This document shows, piece by piece, positions 46,736 through 54,349 of a stretch of 64,000 nt of DNA; the first letter of the stretch is position 1; every line of letters starts with the position of its first letter. The DNA is from Comamonas sp. Lineage in GTDB: Bacteria > Pseudomonadota > Gammaproteobacteria > Burkholderiales > Burkholderiaceae_C. The position numbers and the translations under genes are program-made. The stretch is taken from assembly GCA_031277805.1 (NCBI GenBank), contig JAITLR010000006.1, positions 17,189 to 81,188 of the forward strand. The letters are read 5' to 3'. The notes under the pieces were generated by a model. The model was not told where the DNA came from. It made no database searches and saw nothing but the letters and a program-made list of their open reading frames with translations.

Positions 46736-47899
46736 ATGACTGACATCACCGCCGACACCATTGACCAACTGGCAGGCCTTGCCGCTGGCAACGCCACCTA
46801 CGGCACCCGCCATGAACGCGAAAAAGTCGCCCTGGCCACCCAGGCCTGCGAAGACCTGCTGCTGGGCAATCAGCTGGACAGCGCACTGACCCAGGCCGAG
46901 CGTCTGGTGCTGGCAGCCGAACAGGCCCGCGTCAGCGGCGTGAATGTGCTGGAAGTCGAGTACCGCGCCCGCGCCGAAGCGCTGGATGCAGGAATTACAC
47001 CCGAGCTGCGCAGCATTCTGGACAAGGCCGGCGCCCAGACCGGCAATGCACGCATGGATGCCATGCTGCACTTTGTGCGCACTTTGGCGCTCAACCCTGC
47101 CGAAAGCGACCAGCAGGCCCTGCTGGCCATTCCGGCGGCCGGCCTCTCGCTCAACGACACCGTGCTGCTGGCCCAGCTGATCGGCTTTGTGGCCTATCAG
47201 GCCCGCCTGCTGGTGGGCGTCAAGGCCATGAGCGATATGGGCGGTGTGATCGAAGCGCCTGCCACCCAGCCCACCGATGCTGCGCCCTTTGTGCACCCCG
47301 CCAACCTGCCCCCACCCGGCGAGCCGCTGCGCCGCAACGGCTTTACCAGCGAAACCCTGGGCTGGAAGGCCTGGCTGGAAGTACTGAGCCCCGAGACCGC
47401 CACGCCCGAGCAGCAGCATGTGCTGGAAGTCAGCCACCCCAAGGCCAAGACCATGGACTTCTACCTGCTGCTGGCCCGCCAGCCCCAGGTGCTGCTGGAA
47501 CGCTCCCAGGCCTTCAACGCCATCATGTATGCGCCCGGTGGTCTCTCGCGTGCCGAGCGCGAAGTGGCGGCCACCGCCGTCTCGCGCTCCAATGGCTGTG
47601 TGTATTGCGCTTCGGTGCATGCCCAGCGCTTCGAGCAACTGGCCAAGCGCAACGATGTGATGGCCCAGATGTTCGACGACCCCGACACCGCCGGCACCAA
47701 CGCCCGCGAGCGCGCCATCATCCAGTCGTCGCTGGCCCTGACCCGCGCACCGGGCAGCTTTGGCGCACAGAACGTGCAGCCGCTGCGCGATACCGGCCTG
47801 TCCGATCTGGAAATTCTGGACATGCTGCACTCGGCCGCTCTGTTCGGCTGGGCCAATCGCCTGATGCTGAATCTGGGTGTGGAAATTTACACTCCCTGA
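46736..47899 (+). CDS. Double CMD/AhpD-like domain protein (alkylhydroperoxidase family)
   Basis: This 387-residue protein appears to join two AhpD-type halves. The N-terminal half (about 1-170) lacks the CxxC pair. The C-terminal half has EREVAATAVSRSNGCVYCASVH, with Cys288, Cys291 and His295 in the AhpD redox arrangement, and LTRAPGSFGAQNVQPLRDTGLSDLEILDMLHSAALFGWANRL. In other bacteria CMD-domain and alkylhydroperoxidase-domain proteins occur as separate neighbours; here they look fused. The likely role is thiol-dependent peroxide or adduct reduction linked to the flavin enzyme next to it. The stop codon TGA lies inside the following repeat. Confidence 0.85.
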   Translation: MTDITADTIDQLAGLAAGNATYGTRHEREKVALATQACEDLLLGNQLDSALTQAERLVLAAEQARVSGVNVLEVEYRARAEALDAGITPELRSILDKAGAQTGNARMDAMLHFVRTLALNPAESDQQALLAIPAAGLSLNDTVLLAQLIGFVAYQARLLVGVKAMSDMGGVIEAPATQPTDAAPFVHPANLPPPGEPLRRNGFTSETLGWKAWLEVLSPETATPEQQHVLEVSHPKAKTMDFYLLLARQPQVLLERSQAFNAIMYAPGGLSRAEREVAATAVSRSNGCVYCASVHAQRFEQLAKRNDVMAQMFDDPDTAGTNARERAIIQSSLALTRAPGSFGAQNVQPLRDTGLSDLEILDMLHSAALFGWANRLMLNLGVEIYTP

Positions 47900-48024
47900 G
47901 GCGCTTGCCTAGGCGGCCCCGCGCCTTCCCCTAGCCGGGCGCCCCTCTCTCTACGCGAGGGGGACGACAGCCTCGCTGCGCGGCGGCGCTTGCTCGCTGT
48001 CACATTGTTAGACCGTGCCAGTTT
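47892..48024 (+). repeat. GC-rich stop-codon-proximal repeat, copy 4, supplying the stop codon
   Basis: The repeat's opening CTCCCTGAGGCGCTTGCC contains the TGA that ends the double AhpD-like gene, so the last codon and the stop come from the repeat. The shared CCCCGCGCCTTCCCC, GAGGGGGACG, CGGCGGCGCTTGCTCG and final CCGTGCCAGTTT blocks follow. Confidence 0.8.
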
Positions 48025-48036
48025 CTGGCATGGCTT

Positions 48037-48132
48037 TCTTTTTTGATAGCTGACAGCGCTTTTCGTTCAATAGTTTTAGATAGAAAACTTCCTGAAATCT
48101 TTTTATATCAAGCGCAGAAAGCTATCAAATCA
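48037..48132. repeat. Facing pair of AGCGCT-type repeats
   Basis: TTTTTTGATAGCTGACAGCGC at the left faces TCAAGCGCAGAAAGCTATCA at the right, an inverted pair between the convergent double AhpD-like and FIST genes. It resembles the arrangement at 18377-18467, and again directly follows a copy of the GC-rich repeat. Confidence 0.6.
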
Positions 48133-48135
48133 GAA

Positions 48136-49410
48136 CTATTTTCCCGTAAACACCGTCAGCACACCGGCCAGTTGATGGACTCGGGCATCCATCAATTGGG
48201 CGTCGGCCACGACGCCGATCAGGGGGACAGGTCCCAGGGCATGGCGCAGCAGTTTCAACTCCGCGTCGGCGCCGCCGAACATCTCGCTGCCCCGCCCTTT
48301 GCTGCTGACGTAAATGGCGCCGCGAATATGCTGAGCAGCCTCGGCATGTGCCGCTTCATTGCCACCCTCATCGCTACCCGCATCGGCAAAGTCGGGCTGC
48401 AGCGCATCCTTGAGCGCGGCGCCCATCTGCATGAGTTCGTGACGCGCCTCGCTGGTGTCGCGCTGGCAGAAGATGACGGTGTGCTCGGGCTCCACGGGCG
48501 ATGACAAAGCTACGCCCTGGCGTACCGGATCCAGCCCCACGATATGCAGCACCTGGGCCTCATCGGTCAGTGCGCCCCGCTCCAGCCCTCGCCCCAAAGG
48601 CGCAATGGCGGCCTGGGTCTTGCGCAGCTGCGACAGCGCGGCCTGCCAGCCGCCACCCTCGCCAGGATTTGAGCCGGAGCTGGCCTGCACATCCAGCAAC
48701 TGAAGCAAACGGGGCAAGGCAGGCTCGCCCTCCAGCTCCAGCAGCACAGGCCCCGTGGCCTGAGTGATCTCCATCCCCACACCCAGCGGCGAGCAGCCCT
48801 GCGCCAGCCTGGACATGCAGGCCACATCGCTATCGAACGCCACACCGGAAAAGCCCGCGTGGAACACGCCCACGGCACCGCCCGTGCGCAGTTGCGGAAG
48901 ATCCTCGGCACGGCAGGCGATCTGTGCGCCCCTCTCGTCGCTGAGCGCTCCAAACAGATTGCCTGAGCTGGTGCGCTCGGACAGCTCCAGCAACAACTCG
49001 CCCAGATCGGGCTGGTCAATGCTGGAGTGCACCAGGGCCGAGTGCGCTTCAAAACCCGCCTCGGCACCACCCAGCGCCAGCGGCGCCACGCCTGAGTAGA
49101 CGCGGTAGTCCGCAGCGGAAATATCGAGCAGCATCACGGCCAGCGAATAAGACGCGGAGTACTCATGCTCCATGGCCAGCACCGTGTGGCCAGAGCTGCC
49201 CACCCAGTCCGTGACCTGGGGCAGAGAGCGGGCCAGCAGCGCCAGCAACTCCTGCGCATGCGGCGCCAGACTCTGGGAAATATAGATCAGCCCCAGCCTG
49301 TACGGTGCCTGCGGCTGGCGCAACATCTGGCCGCGCAGCTGGAGCACAACCTGCTCGACAGCATGGTGCCAGTCATCGTGACTGGCATGACCGACGGGAA
49401 ACAACGACAT
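48136..49410 (-). CDS. FIST-domain (FIST N and FIST C) sensor protein
   Basis: This 424-residue soluble protein has the FIST layout. The FIST N part includes RLGLIYISQSLAPHAQELLALLARSLPQVTDWVGSSGHTVLA and GGAVGVFHAGFSGVAFDSDVA. The FIST C part has VLHIVGLDPVRQGVAL, VIFCQRDTSEARHELMQM, and GAIYVSSKGRGSEMFGG...GPVPLIGVVADAQLM, with the characteristic C-terminal GRG. FIST domains bind small ligands such as amino acids and usually feed kinases or chemotaxis proteins, but no such partner is adjacent here. GGAGGG precedes the ATG. It lies 75 bp after the PhaM gene on the same strand. Confidence 0.88.
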   Translation of the reverse strand: MSLFPVGHASHDDWHHAVEQVVLQLRGQMLRQPQAPYRLGLIYISQSLAPHAQELLALLARSLPQVTDWVGSSGHTVLAMEHEYSASYSLAVMLLDISAADYRVYSGVAPLALGGAEAGFEAHSALVHSSIDQPDLGELLLELSERTSSGNLFGALSDERGAQIACRAEDLPQLRTGGAVGVFHAGFSGVAFDSDVACMSRLAQGCSPLGVGMEITQATGPVLLELEGEPALPRLLQLLDVQASSGSNPGEGGGWQAALSQLRKTQAAIAPLGRGLERGALTDEAQVLHIVGLDPVRQGVALSSPVEPEHTVIFCQRDTSEARHELMQMGAALKDALQPDFADAGSDEGGNEAAHAEAAQHIRGAIYVSSKGRGSEMFGGADAELKLLRHALGPVPLIGVVADAQLMDARVHQLAGVLTVFTGK

Positions 49411-49485
49411 AAGCCCTCCTGCCCTGATCGGCGCGGGAACGCCCTGCGCCCCGCAATTTCATTCAGCTCTTTGCCAGCCCCGCTT

Positions 49486-50361
49486 TCAACTCTTGCGCGG
49501 TGCGGCAGCGCGCTTGCGGGCAGCGGGTGCTGCCGCAGTCTTGGCTACAGGCTTTTGAGCTGCGGCCTTCTTTGCCGCCGGCTTGCGGGACGCACCCGTT
49601 GCCTTGGCTGTTGCAGCGGAGGCCTCTGCTGCAGGTTTTTGCTTGTCAGCGGCCTTGGCATCGGCCCCTGAGGTGAAGGCGCTGGCCTGCTCCATGACCT
49701 TGCCCATGGCGGATTTGGCAAAGCTGCTGGCCGCCTCTGTCGCACGCTGGGCCGCAGCCACGGTCTCGGCCTGTACCGGTTCGGCCATGGCCTTGGCGGC
49801 GATTTGCTGGAATTGCTGGGTCAGTGCACCCCACCATTGCATGGCCTGGCCCAATGCGGCCTGGGTTTGCTGCTGGGCGCTGCCCGCGGCTTCGGAGGCA
49901 TCAGCCGCAGGTTTGCTCGCTTCGGCCTGTGGCTCTGACGGGGCCGCCGGCGCGGCTGCGGGCGCAGAGACGGACTCTTCCGGCCTGGAACCGTCTGCGC
50001 CCATGGGCCAGCCCGCAAAGGCAGAGGCAGCTGTCGCCTGTCCGCCAGGGAAGGGGAAGTTCTTGGCCAGATCGCTCATGCTGACATTCATGCCCTGCAA
50101 GGTGGACAGTGTCATGCGCTGCACCTCCAGGGCCTGGATGGTGGCAGCCAGGGCGCGGCCGTTTTGCTCCAGCCAGAACTGCACGGCCTTGAGCTCGGCA
50201 ATGCGCTTGTCCACCTCTTCCACGCTGACCGTGGGTGCCACCCATTGCGGCACACGGCCCAAGGGATTGGCCGCAGCGCCAGCGCCTTGCGCCAGCCCCT
50301 GCAGAAATTCAAAACCCGGAATGAACTTGCCGAAACCGAATGCCGATGTGTCGCCGCTCAT
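49486..50361 (-). CDS. phaM: PHA granule-associated protein PhaM
   Basis: This 291-residue protein matches PhaM of betaproteobacteria, which activates PHA synthase, coats polyhydroxyalkanoate granules and ties them to the nucleoid. The N-terminal part (FGFGKFIPGFEFLQGLAQ ... VPQWVAPTVSVEEVDKRIAELKAVQFWLEQN) holds the conserved domain. Residues about 110-235 are an Ala/Gln-rich linker. The C-terminal 50 residues are an Ala/Lys/Pro-rich, histone-like tail with AAKKAAAQKPVAK-type repeats that would bind DNA. No phaC is in the window. It lies upstream of the FIST gene. Confidence 0.9.
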   Translation of the reverse strand: MSGDTSAFGFGKFIPGFEFLQGLAQGAGAAANPLGRVPQWVAPTVSVEEVDKRIAELKAVQFWLEQNGRALAATIQALEVQRMTLSTLQGMNVSMSDLAKNFPFPGGQATAASAFAGWPMGADGSRPEESVSAPAAAPAAPSEPQAEASKPAADASEAAGSAQQQTQAALGQAMQWWGALTQQFQQIAAKAMAEPVQAETVAAAQRATEAASSFAKSAMGKVMEQASAFTSGADAKAADKQKPAAEASAATAKATGASRKPAAKKAAAQKPVAKTAAAPAARKRAAAPRKS

Positions 50362-50520
50362 AGTGCTCTCCGCTGCAGGGATGGGAACCAGACTCCGCCC
50401 CGTTGGTGAACGGGTACGGAGCCGAGCTTACTTCACTTGCAGCATCTGCTGCAAACAAAGGAGCAGCTAGCGCACTGCAGGTGTGCGCTGGCTGCTCATC
50501 CAGCGCCGTATGGTCAGGCT

Positions 50521-51027
50521 TCAGTGCATGTGCGCGCCATGGCCCATGGCCTCATGCCCCTTGGCTGCTGCGGCACCCGGCGCGGCCATCCGTACCGGCA
50601 ATTGCAGGCTCAGGCGGGACTGCTCACCCTTGGCATCCTTGAAGATCAGCGTCACGGGTATCTGGCTGTCCTTGACCAGCGGAGCCTTGAGCTGCTGCAG
50701 CATCAGGTGATAGCCACCGGGCTTGAGGTCCACGGCCACGCCCTTGGGCAGGTCCAGCGAGTCGATGGCGCGCATGCGCATGACTTCACCCTCCATCTTC
50801 ATCTCGTGCACCTCGGCCACTCCAGCCACAGAGGTTTCCACGCCCACCAGCTTCAAAGGCTCTTCGGCCGTCAGGCGCATGAAGGCACCCGAAGCCTGCT
50901 GGCCCGGCACACTGGCACGAGCCCAGGCGTTCTCGACCTTGACATGGGCGGCATCGGGATGGGCCCAGGCCATCCCGGAAATCAGCAAGGAACCCAGAGC
51001 CATCACGGCAGTACGACGCATATTCAT
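50521..51027 (-). CDS. PCu(A)C periplasmic copper chaperone
   Basis: This 168-residue precursor has a signal peptide (AHP at the cleavage site). The copper-binding pattern is intact: HEMKMEGEVMRMR, then GGYHLMLQQLK, giving the H-M-X10-M-X21-H-X-M arrangement. Such proteins deliver Cu(I) to the CuA site of cytochrome oxidase or to related targets. The C-terminus adds a His/Met-rich tail (KGHEAMGHGAHMH) that could hold extra copper. ATG 51027 has GGAG upstream. It lies 106 bp after the DUF2946 gene, the gap being filled by a repeat. Confidence 0.9.
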   Translation of the reverse strand: MNMRRTAVMALGSLLISGMAWAHPDAAHVKVENAWARASVPGQQASGAFMRLTAEEPLKLVGVETSVAGVAEVHEMKMEGEVMRMRAIDSLDLPKGVAVDLKPGGYHLMLQQLKAPLVKDSQIPVTLIFKDAKGEQSRLSLQLPVRMAAPGAAAAKGHEAMGHGAHMH

Positions 51028-51091
51028 GAAACTTTCTCCATTGTTTTCAACAACTATTCGGACTGTTTTTTACAGTCAAATCGATTGCAAA

Positions 51092-51133
51092 CCTTTTATA
51101 GAAAAGCGCTTGCAGCTATGGTTTTGAAAATTT
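51092..51133 (-). repeat. AGCGCT-type dispersed repeat between copper-related genes
   Basis: On the minus strand it reads AAAACCATAGCTGCAAGCGC then TTTTCTATAAAAGG, one arm of the family with the same ATAGCTGCAAGCGCTT core as at 16576-16591. It directly abuts the stop codon of the DUF2946 gene. Confidence 0.6.
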
Positions 51134-51499
51134 CTAAAGTGGCGGAGCACGCACCGGCGGCAAGGTGGAGGCAAAAACATGCAGCAGGCCCCGCCCCCGC
51201 TCGGGCAATGCTGCCATCTGAGGGCGCAAGCCCGCATTGATTTGCTGCGCCGGTGGCGGAGCCAGCATGGGCAGACATAGCGCGCAGTCCAGCCCATGGA
51301 CCTGCGGCGCTGCTTCATCGACGGCTGCGGGGCCGGGCACCCGGAAGGCTGCACCTGTGGCGCTGCAGACCGGCTCCCAGCCCGCAGGGGGCTGAGCATG
51401 AACCAATGGCGCCACTATCGTGGTCAACAGCACGCACAGCCAGGCCGCCAGCAAGCAGCGTGCCGAGCGGGTGCGATGTTGTAGGGCGCGCCAGAGCAT
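51134..51499 (-). CDS. DUF2946-family protein
   Basis: This is a 121-residue small envelope protein. It has a hydrophobic N-terminal helix (CLLAAWLCVLLTTIVAPLVHA) that may be a signal peptide, then the conserved HGLDCALCLPM motif (about residues 68-78), whose His, Asp and Cys residues look suited to metal binding, and a Pro-rich C-terminus (LPPVRAPPL). DUF2946 genes often lie next to copper genes, and here the PCu(A)C gene follows on the same strand. A role in copper handling is inference. Confidence 0.78.
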   Translation of the reverse strand: MLWRALQHRTRSARCLLAAWLCVLLTTIVAPLVHAQPPAGWEPVCSATGAAFRVPGPAAVDEAAPQVHGLDCALCLPMLAPPPAQQINAGLRPQMAALPERGRGLLHVFASTLPPVRAPPL

Positions 51500-51609
51500 G
51501 GGCGGATTGTAGAAGCAGCTTTTGCTATCCGGTTGGCGACGCGAGGAGATCGCCGCCGCGTTCTAAGATGTCAGCGCCAATAAGGCGACCAACCACCTAG
51601 GAGACATGC

Positions 51610-52269
51610 ATGCTGACTCTGTGCGGATTCTCGGCCAGCAATTACTACAACAAGGTCAAGCTGGCCCTGATGGAAAAGCAAATTCCATTCGAGGAAAAAC
51701 TGGTCTGGCTGGGCGATACCAACCCCGACCAGTCCCCCCTGGGCAAAGTGCCTTACTTGCTCACCAAACATGGAGCCATCAGCGAATCCGACGCCATCAT
51801 CGAGTATGTCGACACCCTGTCGCCCACCACACCGCTGCTGCCCAGCGATCCATTCGCCGCAGCCAAGGTCCGCGAGCTGTGCGTCTATCTGAATCTGCAC
51901 CTGGAACTGGTGGCACGCAATCTCTATCCCCAGGCCTTCTTCGGCGGCAAGGTCAGCGACGCCACACGCGACAAAACGCTGGAGCAGCTGAAGAAGAACA
52001 TTGCGGCATTTGCCAGGATCGCCCGCTTCGACCAGCCCTTCATCGCCGGCGAGCAATTCAGTCTGGCCGACTGCAGCGCCATCGCGCATCTGCCGCTGAT
52101 CAGCAGCGCCACCAAGATCATGGGCGGCACCGACCTGCTGGCCGACCTGCCCGTGCGCGACTATCTGGCCCGCATGGGCGAACGCCCCACGGTGCAAAAA
52201 GTCAATGCCGATCGCAAGACCAACACCATCGAACTGATGGAGCACATGAAAGCCAAGGCCACGCGCTGA
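51610..52269 (+). CDS. Glutathione S-transferase family protein
   Basis: This 219-residue protein has a thioredoxin-like N-terminal domain (LTLCGFSASNYYNKVKLALMEKQIPFEEKLV, LGKVPYLLTKHGAISESDAIIEYVD, with the cis-Pro and the ESDAI glutathione-binding loop). An all-helical C-terminal domain follows, with the FSLADCSAIAHLPL N-capping motif of GSTs. The Ser of GFSASNYY is the likely catalytic residue. The substrate is unknown. AGGAG stands before the ATG at 51610; it is followed by a VOC-family gene 44 bp later. Confidence 0.9.
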   Translation: MLTLCGFSASNYYNKVKLALMEKQIPFEEKLVWLGDTNPDQSPLGKVPYLLTKHGAISESDAIIEYVDTLSPTTPLLPSDPFAAAKVRELCVYLNLHLELVARNLYPQAFFGGKVSDATRDKTLEQLKKNIAAFARIARFDQPFIAGEQFSLADCSAIAHLPLISSATKIMGGTDLLADLPVRDYLARMGERPTVQKVNADRKTNTIELMEHMKAKATR

Positions 52270-52312
52270 TACGGTCCGGCAGATGGCTGGCAGTGATATC
52301 TTCGTCATCACT

Positions 52313-52726
52313 ATGCAAAGCCTGTTTCATCTCGCCTATCACGTGACCGACCTGGATGAGGCCCGCCGCTTCTACGGCGGCGTCCTCGGCTGCCGCGAAG
52401 GCCGCAGCACCGACACCTGGGTCGACTTCGACTTTTTCGGTCACCAGATTTCCCTGCACCTGGGCCACCCCTTTGCCGTGAGCAATACCGGCAAGGTGGG
52501 CCATCACATGGTGCCCATGCCCCACCTGGGCGTGATCCTGCTCAAACCCGACTGGAAGGCCCTGGCCGAACGCCTGAAGGCTGCCAATACCCGGTTCGTG
52601 CTGGAGCCTCAGGTGCGCTTCGAGGGCGAGCCCGGCGAACAGTGGACGATGTTCTTCCACGACCCCAGCGGCAATCCCATCGAGGTCAAGGGCTTTACCA
52701 GCTGGGAAGCGGTTTACGAGCACTGA
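52313..52726 (+). CDS. VOC-family (glyoxalase/dioxygenase fold) protein
   Basis: This 137-residue VOC protein starts MQSLFHLAYHVTDLDEARRFYGGVLGC with the first metal-site His. Later segments are HHMVPMPHLGVILLK (second possible His pair), VRFEGEPGEQWTMFFHDPSGNPIEVKGF with the C-terminal Glu ligand. The family includes glyoxalases, fosfomycin resistance proteins and dioxygenases; which reaction applies is unknown. An upstream in-frame ATG at 52283 is possible; 52313 gives the family start. It is followed 5 bp later by a ferredoxin gene. Confidence 0.88.
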   Translation: MQSLFHLAYHVTDLDEARRFYGGVLGCREGRSTDTWVDFDFFGHQISLHLGHPFAVSNTGKVGHHMVPMPHLGVILLKPDWKALAERLKAANTRFVLEPQVRFEGEPGEQWTMFFHDPSGNPIEVKGFTSWEAVYEH

Positions 52727-52731
52727 AGCTC

Positions 52732-52965
52732 ATGGCTGCTCCGCGCAAGGCGCTTCCCGAAATCGATCCACAGCGCTGCACGGGCTGCGGCTGGTGCATT
52801 GGCGTGTGCCCGCCTCATGTGTTGTCGCTGCAGGTCCAAAGTCCTACAGGGTTCGGACCCAAGCGATCTACCTTGCACGATGCGCCGGGATGCACGGGCT
52901 GCGCTTTGTGTGCGGTGCGTTGTCCGTTTGATGCGATTCAGATGGTGAAGATCGCCAAGCCATAG
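52732..52965 (+). CDS. 2[4Fe-4S] ferredoxin
   Basis: This 77-residue ferredoxin has two cluster motifs of the CxxCxxCxxxCP type: CTGCGWCIGVCP (about residues 16-27) and CTGCALCAVRCPF (about 53-65). The 25-residue spacer between them is longer than in clostridial ferredoxins. It would carry electrons between unidentified cytoplasmic partners. ATG 52732 lies 5 bp after the VOC gene stop, so both are probably one transcript with the GST gene. Confidence 0.9.
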   Translation: MAAPRKALPEIDPQRCTGCGWCIGVCPPHVLSLQVQSPTGFGPKRSTLHDAPGCTGCALCAVRCPFDAIQMVKIAKP

Positions 52966-53099
52966 CAGAAACAGCACTGTCTTTGGGCCATGTTGCCCTC
53001 AATAAGCTGATGCGACTATGGCTGGCCAGCCAAATTGGTGACTCAATTGGCGCCTATCGCTTATCCAGATTTTGCGAGCAGCCATGGAAAGCATAGAGA

Positions 53100-54305
53100 C
53101 TACAGTTCGTATTCGGTAGTGCCGCCCACGAGGCCCTGCAGATTCATCGACTCAAAGCCGTGCCGGATCCGGTGGGCCTGCAGGTACGGCTTGTGACGAT
53201 CATGAATCTGGCGCAACCGTGCTGCAGGCTTCAGCCCCAGGGATGCCAGGTCCGAGCAGCCCAGCGCTGTAGAGCAGAGCATCCGCCCTTGCTCATCGAA
53301 TGCGATCAACCCCTGATCAAACAGCCGGTCCACGGAAGCAGACAGCAACAAGCCGTTATATGGGTCCAGGCGCTCCTCATTGCTGCTGTCACGCCATGGC
53401 TTGGCGTGTGACGCGACCAGCACGCACTCGATATCGCACCCTGTAAGCGCACAGCGCCTGCCCCAGATACGCAGCATGCGCTGCCGATAGCCACCCTGCC
53501 CCAGACGCGCATTGACGAGTGCCTGGCGCTGCGTTGCCAGCAATTGCGCGGCGGCCTCGTCGGTTTCAACTTCCACAAGATCATCTGCAGCATCGAGCAT
53601 TCCCTCTTTCTGCAATGCCTCGTATAGCGGTGGCCTCAGCGTCCATTGCCAATGGCCATCGGCGCCGGCGTCACCACGAGCCAGGATCTGCACTGGATTG
53701 CTCAATCCTTCGATGCCGAAGTAGTTCGCCAACATGCGCCCCAAACGTTCCAGATGCAAGCCGGCGGCCAGATGGTCTCCATAGCCTCCGAACTCGGCGA
53801 TTTTTTGTATGGACAAGGTCTGCTCAGGCCCCGTCGCCAACCCCAGAAGCAAGGCGTAGAGCCTGTCATCAATCTCCGCATCCAGTGCGACAAGAGCAGC
53901 CCGAAGATCCCTGGAACTCAATTGCTCTGCGCTCGCCCATGCCCGCTCCGCCTTATCCTCGCTGGAAGTCAGGGCTGTAGCTCGTGGCTGCATGGCGGCA
54001 GATGCCACCAGATGACGGAACTCGGGTGCCAAGTCGTACGCAACAATGGCTTTCGCTCCCAGCTTGAACGACCCATCGCGCTTTTCACCGTACTCAGCGC
54101 GTGCACGCACGCCCCACCCATCAAGCACCACGCGCCGAATGACTTCCTCGATCTCCTGCGTATAGTCACCGCCTCCTCGGCGGTCCTGGTTGCCTGCATA
54201 AGTCAACGCAAACCCGAAGCGTTTTGTCTTTTTTTGATGCTTTTGGTAGGGATACAAAGCCTGGCCCGATTCGGTGTAGAGCACAAACCGTTTATCAATT
54301 GTCAT
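53100..54305 (-). CDS. HNH endonuclease downstream of recBCD
   Basis: This 401-residue protein ends in an HNH nuclease domain of the HNH_2 type: CALTGCDIECVLVASHAKPW (with the SHAKPW catalytic His) and LDPYNGLLLSASVDRLFDQGLIAF (with the Asn and the second His position replaced by DRLFDQG, the common form in this subgroup), at about residues 285-335. The N-terminal 280 residues (FVLYTESGQALYPYQKHQKKTKRF ...) have no motif I know. The first codons are more AT-rich than recD. ATG 54305 is 44 bp after the recD stop on the same strand; longer openings overlap recD. Confidence 0.82.
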   Translation of the reverse strand: MTIDKRFVLYTESGQALYPYQKHQKKTKRFGFALTYAGNQDRRGGGDYTQEIEEVIRRVVLDGWGVRARAEYGEKRDGSFKLGAKAIVAYDLAPEFRHLVASAAMQPRATALTSSEDKAERAWASAEQLSSRDLRAALVALDAEIDDRLYALLLGLATGPEQTLSIQKIAEFGGYGDHLAAGLHLERLGRMLANYFGIEGLSNPVQILARGDAGADGHWQWTLRPPLYEALQKEGMLDAADDLVEVETDEAAAQLLATQRQALVNARLGQGGYRQRMLRIWGRRCALTGCDIECVLVASHAKPWRDSSNEERLDPYNGLLLSASVDRLFDQGLIAFDEQGRMLCSTALGCSDLASLGLKPAARLRQIHDRHKPYLQAHRIRHGFESMNLQGLVGGTTEYEL

Positions 54306-54349
54306 TTTGATTTCTATGCTTTCCGGCGTTTTCTCCGGGCAACCGTGAA

